A stretch of 43,557 nt of DNA from Ruminococcus sp. (GTDB lineage Bacteria; Bacillota; Clostridia; Oscillospirales; Ruminococcaceae). This document shows, piece after piece, positions 16,730 to 23,234 of the stretch. Under the pieces are notes generated by a model. The model was not told where the DNA came from. It made no database searches and was given only the letters and a program-made list of their open reading frames with translations. Each line of letters begins with the position of its first letter. Position 1 is the stretch's first letter. The position numbers and the translations under genes are program-made. The DNA is taken from assembly GCA_017484095.1 (NCBI GenBank), contig JAFUTU010000056.1:1-43557 (forward strand), given 5' to 3'.

Positions 16730-17140
16730 TCAGCAAGCATCATGATAAAGCCCGTAATGCACGCAGGCTTTTTTGATAAACTGCTCGCTCACGCCGAAAT
16801 ACTCTGCCAGAAGATAAAGGCTGTCACGGTTTTTCTTTATCTGCTCTACAAGCTCCTCCCTCGGGATAAGCTTCTCTATCGCCCACTTATCTGCCCTGTA
16901 CTCATGCTGTGATATAATATCATGCGGCGAATCCCTGTTATAAAACGCGCCCTTAACGCAATGACCGACCTCATGCGCCGCCCTTTCCTTCATAAGCAGC
17001 TCGGGCAGCCTTCTGTCTATAGCTATATAGCAGCGCTCCCCTATCATCAGCGAGAACGACTCACACGCTCTGCACTCTATCAGATCAACGCATATACCCT
17101 CTTCCTCACAAACTTTCCATATCTCTCTGATGTCAGTCAT
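16730..17140 (-). CDS. ImmA/IrrE-type metallopeptidase
   Basis: 136 aa. The zinc-peptidase motif HEVGH (residues 56-60) and a later HEYRADKWA provide the two His and the Glu ligand expected of this family. In characterised pairs such as ImmA of ICEBs1 the protease cleaves the neighbouring repressor to derepress a mobile element. Here the gene starts three bases after the stop of an XRE repressor gene on the same strand, the canonical arrangement. Length matches the family. The partner and the operators upstream support this role, although the induction signal is unknown. Confidence 0.88.
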   Translation of the reverse strand: MTDIREIWKVCEEEGICVDLIECRACESFSLMIGERCYIAIDRRLPELLMKERAAHEVGHCVKGAFYNRDSPHDIISQHEYRADKWAIEKLIPREELVEQIKKNRDSLYLLAEYFGVSEQFIKKACVHYGLYHDAC

Positions 17141-17143
17141 TCA

Positions 17144-17482
17144 TCACCCTTCTTTCTTCTTGTTCTCTTCGCGCAGCTTTACCATTCTGGCATACTGCCT
17201 TACTTCCTCGAACATCTCATCCGTGACGCCCTCAGAGCCGCCCCAAAGCGCAAATTTAAGCTCCTCATCGAGATCCCTGCTGCCGCCCTCCGTCAGATAC
17301 TTAACACTCACCCCAAAGCGCTCCGCTATCTTAGAGGTGTTCTTGGCAGACAAGCTCTCAGACCTTCCCTTGCTCAGCTCGGACAAGCAGCTCCTTGTGA
17401 TCGAAAGCTCTCTGCAAAGCTGTGTCACACTGATGTTATTCTCCCTGCAAAGCTCCTCGATACGTTCATACATTGCGTTCAT
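17144..17482 (-). CDS. ImmR-like XRE-family repressor
   Basis: 112 aa. Start ATG 17482 (MNAMYERIEELC) behind GGGAG; a second Met lies at 17473. An N-terminal helix-turn-helix spans about residues 8-62 (ISVTQLCRELSITRSCLSELSKG, then a KIAERFGVSVKYL end). The C-terminal part is acidic and helical and may be the site cut by the ImmA-like protease encoded next. The upstream region holds divergent promoters and 14-bp palindromes with TACAG half-sites that are probably its operators, so autoregulation is likely. Confidence 0.88.
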   Translation of the reverse strand: MNAMYERIEELCRENNISVTQLCRELSITRSCLSELSKGRSESLSAKNTSKIAERFGVSVKYLTEGGSRDLDEELKFALWGGSEGVTDEMFEEVRQYARMVKLREENKKKEG

Positions 17483-17514
17483 AACTATCTCTCCCTGAAT
17501 TTTTATGAAAATAC

Positions 17515-17543
17515 TTGACAATTACAGAATTCTGTATTATAAT
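17515..17543 (+). promoter_or_regulatory. Plus-strand promoter containing operator O1
   Basis: TTGACA at 17515-17520, 17-base spacer, TATAAT at 17538-17543. The spacer holds a perfect 14-bp palindrome TACAGAATTCTGTA (17523-17536), so a bound repressor would block it. It reads toward the sigma-like gene at 17727. Confidence 0.8.
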
Positions 17544-17555
17544 AAATTTGTAAAA

Positions 17556-17569
17556 TACAGCTTTCTGTA
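17556..17569. promoter_or_regulatory. Operator O2
   Basis: TACAGCTTTCTGTA shares both half-sites with O1. Its centre is 33 bases from that of O1, three helical turns, so two repressor dimers could bind the same DNA face. Confidence 0.65.
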
Positions 17570-17589
17570 AATAATCTTCATTATTTAGT

Positions 17590-17618
17590 ATTATAATACA
17601 TATTTCTGAATTTGTCAA
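17590..17618 (-). promoter_or_regulatory. Promoter of the ImmR-ImmA operon
   Basis: Minus strand TTGACA at 17618-17613, 17-base spacer, TATAAT at 17595-17590. A TACAGAA half-site lies at 17629-17635, just upstream of its -35, and a TTCTGAA half-site lies in the spacer. The two divergent promoters overlap head to head with O1 and O2 between them. Confidence 0.8.
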
Positions 17619-17726
17619 GGGATAAAAATACAGAACTTCGATATTTTTATCAGGATTGTTTTTTCACTGAGTATATTATAACACGCCATAAGTACAAAAG
17701 TCTGTACAAAACGAGAGGAGAATTAA

Positions 17727-18260
17727 ATGAACGAAAAAGAAAGATATATGCTGTACAAGCTCTCAAGGCGAGACCTTGAAGCCGACGCCGAGCAGGTAAA
17801 GCTAAGGATAAGCGAGCCCTGCCAAAAGCGCTACAACAGGCGCAAAAGTGCGAAAGGCGGCTGCAGCGGACAGACCTCAAAGCTTGCTAGATACAGAAGC
17901 TTATGTCTCAGGCAGAAAAGGTTGAGGCTTGCTATACTGGAAAAGGAGGCGTTTTACAAAAAGGCAGCTGCACGAGGAGTGCAGCCAACATGGTTCAGTG
18001 CAGGGAGAGAGAAAAACGAGCTCACAGTTATGAGGGCTGAGCTTGCAGCACTCTCAAAGAAAACGGAGGAGTGTCTTCAAATGATGGAAAAGCTGAGCGG
18101 CAAAGTGCGTGAAGCCGTTCTTTACAGATACCTTGATATGGACCTCAGTTCTCAGCCCGACTGGAAGAAAACAGCGGAGCACATCGGCTATGAGGGCAGC
18201 GCCGAAGAACTCAGGCACGAGGTGGTGGAAGAACTGATTAACAAAGTGTTAAACAAATAA
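17727..18260 (+). CDS. Phage-type sigma-region-4-like regulator (DUF1492/ArpU-like)
   Basis: 177 aa. Start ATG 17727 behind GAGAGGAG. The N-terminal half is very basic with CSGQTSKLARYRSL, typical of short phage proteins. A long helical middle follows. The C-terminus (VREAVLYRYLDMDL, then WKKTAEHIGYEGSAEELRHEVVEEL) resembles sigma region 4 as in phage late-transcription regulators of the ArpU/DUF1492 group. Such genes usually sit just before a small terminase gene; here the terminase lies 13 kb away with housekeeping genes between. It is divergent from the repressor-protease pair and is probably repressed by it. Confidence 0.55.
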   Translation: MNEKERYMLYKLSRRDLEADAEQVKLRISEPCQKRYNRRKSAKGGCSGQTSKLARYRSLCLRQKRLRLAILEKEAFYKKAAARGVQPTWFSAGREKNELTVMRAELAALSKKTEECLQMMEKLSGKVREAVLYRYLDMDLSSQPDWKKTAEHIGYEGSAEELRHEVVEELINKVLNK

Positions 18261-18325
18261 AAAGAGATAGTTGCGTGTTTCAAAATTCTTACCGATAAAT
18301 TGTGAATGTTTTTACAAATGAAATC

Positions 18326-18354
18326 TTGAAAATAAGGGCGTTTTATGATAAAAT
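18326..18354 (+). promoter_or_regulatory. Promoter of the vWA protein gene
   Basis: TTGAAA at 18326-18331, 17-base spacer, TAAAAT at 18349-18354. It precedes the AAGGAG site of the gene by about 37 bases. Confidence 0.7.
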
Positions 18355-18403
18355 ATCTAATAAAGTATATCGTTTGTAAAATATCTCTCAAGGAGTTTTT
18401 GAT

Positions 18404-20755
18404 ATGGCAAAAAAGAACGCGAACCTTAATCCCTCCGATGCTTTTATACTCAGCATGGAAAGAGGCAGGCGCAGAAAAAAGAGAATACTTATCATAATGA
18501 TAGCTGTGCTGGTGGTACTTATAGCGGCAGGTATAATAGTTGGTATGAAGATAAGGCGCGATAACAGGATAGCTATGGCCAAATCTGTTATCGAGAAGCT
18601 GGACATAAGCACCACATACAAGGAAACTGAATTCTACGATACTGAGGACTGGGACGGTGACGGAGTTCTCAATGCGGAAGAAAAAAGGCAGAAGCTGAAC
18701 GTTCAGGGTGAGGATACTGACGGAGACGGCATCATCGACGGCGATGAGGTGAAAATGGGCACCAACCCGACTGAGCCCGATACTGACGGCGATGGATTAT
18801 ATGACGGTTATGAGCTTATGGCAGGGCTTGACCCGAGGACTGCCATGACTGACGGCAAGACCAGAGACAACGAGCGTGTAATGACTGTTGAGAGGACCTC
18901 CGGCGACTGCACACTGACTATCGAGGGTGATGCGAATGCTGCGAGCGTAACGATGACGGAGCTTGATCTGTTCGGTATATCTTCTAATGCGAGCATAGTT
19001 ACCAAGGCATACGATTCTTACAGTGAGCACAAGTTCTCAAAGGCCACTATCACTTTCAAGATAGACAAAAGCAGGATAGAGCGTCTCGGATACTCTATGG
19101 ACGGACTGACAGTGCTCAGGTTCGATTCAAACAACACTACCTACACTAAGGTAAATTCTACTGTTGATGCCGCTGCAGGTACAGTATCTGCTGAGATACC
19201 TATTCTCGGCACTTATGTTGTGGGCGTTGAAGAGACAGCCAACATGAAAGCAACGACGAGAGTAAACTTCCTTATCGATAATTCAGGGTCTATGTACCCT
19301 GTTGAGCTTTGTCCTACCTCTCCCGAGAACGACCTGGAATTCAAGAGGATAGATTTTACAAAGAACCTTATCAAAAAGCTGGATGATGACTGCCTTATCG
19401 GTCTGGATAAATTCACAGGAAGCTATGACAGGCTTTCAGATTTCACTACGGATAAGAGCTCGCTCAATGATACTCTCGAAAGGCTGAGAGATATCGACGA
19501 GTTCTTTGACGGAACTCACAGCCAGACTGCCCTGCTCAACTGTATAGGTGAGTTTGACAATTCTGACGGCGGCAAGTACAGAAACGTTATCGTTATGCTG
19601 ACGGACGGACAGTCGGACGAGGCTGACCCCGCACCTGTTGAGGAGATAATCGAGGCTGCACAGGACAAGAACATAATAGTTCTTACTATAGGTCTGGGAC
19701 GAGATGTTGACAGACAATGGCTGCAGGATCTGGCATCGTCTACAGGCGGAAAATACTACTCAGCTTCTGATGCGAATGCGCTGGACGATGTTTATGAGCA
19801 GATAGTTACTACACTGAATTACGATATAGTTGAGTTTGAGAACAACGACGATCAGGTGAGGGGTTATTCGCTTTACAATACGGGCTTTAACCCGAAGATG
19901 AACGGTTTTGAGTTCAAGAATTTCAGAACTACCACAACAGCTAGCGTTGACTTCGGAATGGCAGTACTGGCAAGAGACTGGTACATTGGAAATGTAAAGA
20001 CTTCTCTCGGAGCCATAGACCCTGCGGATAAGAGCGACATTAAGGTAAGCGCAGAGGGATATGACCTCAGCGGCACTGATGTCGGCGAGGCGTATGAGAG
20101 CAGACTTCAGCTGCATACCATACCTTGCAGCATTTTCACCGGAAAGTATGCGGACATAAATCAGTATCTCGATTTTACATCGGGCGGAGATATACTTAAA
20201 GTAAAAGAAGATTACTCATTCGATTGCAGAAACAAGGGCTGGGTGCCCGTAAAGACAAAAATAGAGGGCGCAAACCTCTCGTGGAAGAACGTGGAGCTGC
20301 TTTCTCTCGATATAGCAAAAAGGGCTGACAAGATAGCATCGGGTTATTCAAAGAGCGATGCAGAGCTTGCAAAGTGCCTTTACAGACTGAATGCTCTGCA
20401 GTGGGACGACAGCGCCGATGAGTTCAACCTTAACGAAGGCGAAGAAAAATTCGCACTGCTCGAACAGCAGCTGAGCCTCGGAATACCTGTTGTTGCTACT
20501 ATAGACGATACTCACTCAGTAAATATCATAGGACTTATTCAGGATTCAGAGTGTCACAGAAAGTATATGCTTCAGATATACGACAATAACTACCCTGACG
20601 AGACTAAGGAGCTTTTCATTGAAAAGCTGCCGAAGTGTGTGCTCTCAGTAGCAGATGACGGCACGGCTACTCTGGAGGACACAGGTTACGAATACACTGC
20701 TACATACGAAGGAAAGCAGGTCGGAGTTTCGTTCAGCTTAGTAGAAGAACACTAA
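18404..20755 (+). CDS. Membrane-anchored von Willebrand A protein with calcium-loop repeats
   Basis: 783 aa. A short cytoplasmic head, a basic stretch, then one transmembrane helix (about residues 28-47), so most of the protein is outside. Residues 80-145 hold three Asp-rich loops of the thrombospondin type 3 kind (DWDGDGVLNAEE, DTDGDGIIDGDE, DTDGDGLYDGYE), which should bind calcium. The vWA domain (about 285-460) has an intact MIDAS site: DNSGSM near 290, the Thr in SQTAL, and LTDGQSDE near 400. The C-terminal 320 residues are of unknown type; residues near 690 (LLEQQLSLGIPVVATI) resemble a papain-like C39 fold but no catalytic Cys is clear. Its own promoter is present. Confidence 0.85.
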   Translation: MAKKNANLNPSDAFILSMERGRRRKKRILIIMIAVLVVLIAAGIIVGMKIRRDNRIAMAKSVIEKLDISTTYKETEFYDTEDWDGDGVLNAEEKRQKLNVQGEDTDGDGIIDGDEVKMGTNPTEPDTDGDGLYDGYELMAGLDPRTAMTDGKTRDNERVMTVERTSGDCTLTIEGDANAASVTMTELDLFGISSNASIVTKAYDSYSEHKFSKATITFKIDKSRIERLGYSMDGLTVLRFDSNNTTYTKVNSTVDAAAGTVSAEIPILGTYVVGVEETANMKATTRVNFLIDNSGSMYPVELCPTSPENDLEFKRIDFTKNLIKKLDDDCLIGLDKFTGSYDRLSDFTTDKSSLNDTLERLRDIDEFFDGTHSQTALLNCIGEFDNSDGGKYRNVIVMLTDGQSDEADPAPVEEIIEAAQDKNIIVLTIGLGRDVDRQWLQDLASSTGGKYYSASDANALDDVYEQIVTTLNYDIVEFENNDDQVRGYSLYNTGFNPKMNGFEFKNFRTTTTASVDFGMAVLARDWYIGNVKTSLGAIDPADKSDIKVSAEGYDLSGTDVGEAYESRLQLHTIPCSIFTGKYADINQYLDFTSGGDILKVKEDYSFDCRNKGWVPVKTKIEGANLSWKNVELLSLDIAKRADKIASGYSKSDAELAKCLYRLNALQWDDSADEFNLNEGEEKFALLEQQLSLGIPVVATIDDTHSVNIIGLIQDSECHRKYMLQIYDNNYPDETKELFIEKLPKCVLSVADDGTATLEDTGYEYTATYEGKQVGVSFSLVEEH

Positions 20756-20756
20756 G

Positions 20757-20985
20757 TCCTGTCGGTGCTCGCCGCACGGCTAGTTCACGCCGTACTTTTG
20801 CTTTGACTTTTACTTAGCGGTCGCACCTGATAAACAGATATGCAAGGTTCGCGCAGCGTAACTATTTTATAGCTATAAGCTAAATTAACCCCCTCCCCTC
20901 CGTGGGAGGGCAAACTGTTTATTAGCACCCAACCACCTACGCGGGGTGGGGGCGTCCGCCCCGTGCGGGCTAGCACTTGTAAAGA
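20757..20985 (+). repeat. Mosaic intergenic repeat, copy near 20.9 kb
   Basis: Begins with GGTGCTCGCCGCACGGCT at 20763, continues through CTTAGCGGTCGCACC to AAACAGATATG, then GCAAGGTTCGCGCAGCG, then a CCCCTCC...GGGAGGGCAAAC module and GCACCCAACCACCTACGCGG with GGGGGCGTCCGCC. The same modules in the same order but reversed are found at 36329-36530, and the first module also at 8961. No gene is present. Confidence 0.8.
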
Positions 20986-20999
20986 AATTGTTAAGAATC

Positions 21000-21028
21000 T
21001 TGACTTTGATTTGATAATGTTGTATAAT
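21000..21028 (+). promoter_or_regulatory. Promoter of tRNA-Thr
   Basis: TTGACT at 21000-21005, 17-base spacer, TATAAT at 21023-21028, 27 bases before the tRNA. Confidence 0.85.
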
Positions 21029-21054
21029 ATATGAGTTGATTGTAAGAGATCAAT

Positions 21055-21127
21055 GCTGCTATGGCTCAGGTGGTAGAGCACATCCTTGGTAAGGATGAGG
21101 TCACCAGTTCGAATCTGGTTAGCAGCT
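21055..21127 (+). tRNA. tRNA-Thr (anticodon GGT)
   Basis: A full cloverleaf can be drawn: acceptor GCTGCTA / TAGCAGC, D stem GCTC / GAGC, anticodon stem CATCC / GGATG with loop TTGGTAA (anticodon GGT, reading ACC and ACT), variable AGGTC, T stem ACCAG / CTGGT with loop TTCGAAT, discriminator T. The CCA end is not encoded (CTG follows). It is a single gene with its own promoter and terminator. Confidence 0.95.
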
Positions 21128-21130
21128 CTG

Positions 21131-21162
21131 GCCGTCTGCGGAATACTGCGGGCGGCTTTTTT
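21131..21162 (+). terminator. Terminator of tRNA-Thr
   Basis: A 9-bp stem GCCGTCTGC / GCGGGCGGC (two G-T pairs), loop GGAATACT, then six T. Confidence 0.85.
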
Positions 21163-21164
21163 GC

Positions 21165-21199
21165 GCAAAAAAGCAGGACCGATATTTCAGTCCTGCTTT
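21165..21199 (-). terminator. Terminator of the Fic gene operon
   Basis: Minus strand stem AAAGCAGGAC / GTCCTGCTTT with a 10-base loop, followed by a T run. It lies directly beyond the tRNA terminator, separating convergent units. Confidence 0.85.
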
Positions 21200-21203
21200 A
21201 AGT

Positions 21204-21968
21204 TTATTTTTGTGATATCACATCTGAATACGTGCGCTGGGGACGATCATAGTCAATGCCGAAATATTTCAGCGCCTGCTCAGTATCGTCCTGAGATGCC
21301 AGAAAAACATTTATCAGCCGTTCAGACTTATTATTTGTCTGCCATTCTTTCAAACCCATATAGTAGAACATTTTGTCTCTGTCATTTATTATGACGGGGA
21401 CTATATCATTTTCAAGGCACTGCTTCAAAATGATGAGCCTTCCGACACGGCCGTTGCCGTCATAAAACGGGTGGATATGCTCAAATGCTGTATGAAATGC
21501 CGCTATATCATAAAGAGTCATCGGCTTGCTGTCATACTCCGAAACAAGATCTTTCAAAAGCCCTGCAACTTTTTGGGGCTCAACGGTCTCCATACCGCCG
21601 ACCTCATTAGCTGCGGTCTTGAACTCTCCTATAACTGCGTTTTTATCGGTAACGCCGCCCTTTAAAAGCTTATGGAGATGCTTTATATACTGCTCTGTCA
21701 AAGCATCGCCGAGAGTTTCAAGAATATGATCGAAGCAGCGAAAATGATTTACCGTTTCGATAACGTCATTGACATTCACAGCTTCCTCAGAGCCTGCAAT
21801 ACCGACACCTATAGTATTTGTCTCATAGATATACCTTGTCTGTTCGTGAGAAAGGCGGCTGCCTTCGATATGATTTGAATTATAAGACATATCTACCTGA
21901 AACTTATTATATATGCCGCCCTTGTGCCCGACTTCTTTTTCTGACAGAAGAGTTTGCTTCAGATCCAT
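21204..21968 (-). CDS. Fic family protein with N-terminal inhibitory motif (class II)
   Basis: 254 aa. Fic enzymes usually attach AMP to target proteins. The full motif HPFYDGNGRVGR is present at residues 166-177 with catalytic His166. An N-terminal inhibitory motif S-x-x-x-E-G (Ser31 to Gly36, SNHIEG) is followed by the helix SHEQT, which marks class II Fic proteins that hold themselves inactive in the same chain. ATG 21968 comes immediately after the TAA of the dehydratase-like gene, with no gap, so translation is coupled. No toxin-antitoxin partner is visible. Its placement in the activase operon suggests a target or regulator role there, which is inference. Confidence 0.9.
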   Translation of the reverse strand: MDLKQTLLSEKEVGHKGGIYNKFQVDMSYNSNHIEGSRLSHEQTRYIYETNTIGVGIAGSEEAVNVNDVIETVNHFRCFDHILETLGDALTEQYIKHLHKLLKGGVTDKNAVIGEFKTAANEVGGMETVEPQKVAGLLKDLVSEYDSKPMTLYDIAAFHTAFEHIHPFYDGNGRVGRLIILKQCLENDIVPVIINDRDKMFYYMGLKEWQTNNKSERLINVFLASQDDTEQALKYFGIDYDRPQRTYSDVISQK

Positions 21969-23234
21969 TTACTCCACCACCGCATTAGCGAGCATAAGCT
22001 TTATCCTGTTCTCCTGATTAACTTTTGTAGCGCCGGGGTCATAGTCGATAGCCACGATATTTGCATCGGGATAGGCTTCTTTAATTCGTCTTGACATTCC
22101 CTTTGCCACTATATGGTTCGGCAGGCAGCCAAATGGCTGTGTGCAGATTATATTCTTGGTGCCAGTCTCTGCAAGGGCTGCCATTTCGGCAGTGATGAGC
22201 CAGCCCTCACCCATTTTTACGCCCTGATTCATATACTTATCAGCGCATTTTCTGAGGTGCTCAAAGTCATGCGGGGGCTGGAAATCAGAATTCTCTTTGA
22301 TTATCTTTATCTGCTGCTTCTGGAACTTATAGAGAACATCGTACCCTATGCCGAAGAGGACATAGTCCTTGCCCTTTTTGTCATAGAGCTTACCGTCGTT
22401 GACGGAATCGGAAGCACAGTAGAGGACAAAATCAAGCAGACCGGGGACATTCGGCTCACAGCCCTCTTCGAGGAGAAAGTCATTAAGGTGGTTGTTTGCA
22501 AGAGGAGAATACTTGACGTATATCTCTCCGACGATGCCGACCTTTGGCTTTTTCTCTTTTGAGCGCTCTATAGCGCCGAAGTCTCTGAGCATAGCGAGAT
22601 AAATGCTCTTGGTATGCATATATTTATTCTTTGTCTCAAAAAGCTTTCCAAGTCTGTGCTGCCACCTTGCGAGAACATCATCGGTCTTGCCGTTCTCGAT
22701 CTCATATGGCTTGCACTGATTGTAAAGGAGCATAAGCATATCGCCGTAAAGAACTGCATAGATAAGCTTTAAAGCTATCGCAGGGGTAACGTCGATAGAG
22801 GCGTTTTTCTCAAGTCCGCTGAAATTGAGAGAAAGCACAGGTATCTGAGGATAGGTCTCAGACAGAGCCTTTCTCAGCAGGTGTATATAGTTTGACGCTC
22901 TGCAGCCGCCGCCCGTCTGAGAGATGAGCAGTGCTGTGTGGTCAAGATCGTACTTGCCGCTTTTTAGAGCGTCCATAAACTGACCTACGACCAGCAAAGC
23001 AGGATAGCAGGTATCATTATGCACGTTTTTAAGACCCTCATCGATAACGTTTCTGGTCGAGGTCTGCAAAAGCTCCATATTATAGCCGTACTTTTTATAT
23101 ATTGCCATTATCAGCTTAAAATGTATCGGCAGCATATCGGGGATAAGGATCGTGTATTCCTGCCTTTTTGATTTATCGAGGTATGATCTGTTAACTCTGT
23201 CGGAGCCTGTCTTTTTTATCTCTTCCTTACTCAT
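21969..23234 (-). CDS. 2-hydroxyacyl-CoA dehydratase-like protein (HgdB/DUF2229-related)
   Basis: 421 aa. Resembles the C-terminal part of the large activase-related proteins of Clostridia. Cysteine-containing motifs suggest an Fe-S site: NDTCYPALLVVGQF, SQTGGGCRASNY, EEGCEPNVPG and CTQPFGCLPNHIVAKG. GEIYVKYSPLANN is typical of the family. The start ATG overlaps the stop of the upstream activase gene in an ATGA, with GAGGTG upstream, so the two are produced together. Substrate is unknown. In many relatives the two proteins form one chain of about 1400 residues; here they are split. Confidence 0.82.
   Translation of the reverse strand: MSKEEIKKTGSDRVNRSYLDKSKRQEYTILIPDMLPIHFKLIMAIYKKYGYNMELLQTSTRNVIDEGLKNVHNDTCYPALLVVGQFMDALKSGKYDLDHTALLISQTGGGCRASNYIHLLRKALSETYPQIPVLSLNFSGLEKNASIDVTPAIALKLIYAVLYGDMLMLLYNQCKPYEIENGKTDDVLARWQHRLGKLFETKNKYMHTKSIYLAMLRDFGAIERSKEKKPKVGIVGEIYVKYSPLANNHLNDFLLEEGCEPNVPGLLDFVLYCASDSVNDGKLYDKKGKDYVLFGIGYDVLYKFQKQQIKIIKENSDFQPPHDFEHLRKCADKYMNQGVKMGEGWLITAEMAALAETGTKNIICTQPFGCLPNHIVAKGMSRRIKEAYPDANIVAIDYDPGATKVNQENRIKLMLANAVVE

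Noticed and set aside
21055..21127. tRNA-Thr as a phage or element attachment site
   Set aside because: No integrase gene and no repeat of the tRNA 3' end is visible nearby; the adjacent repeat is of the dispersed intergenic kind.
23231..23234. Frameshift error joining activase and dehydratase
   Set aside because: The second gene has its own ribosome binding site and a clean ATGA overlap; both proteins are full domains.
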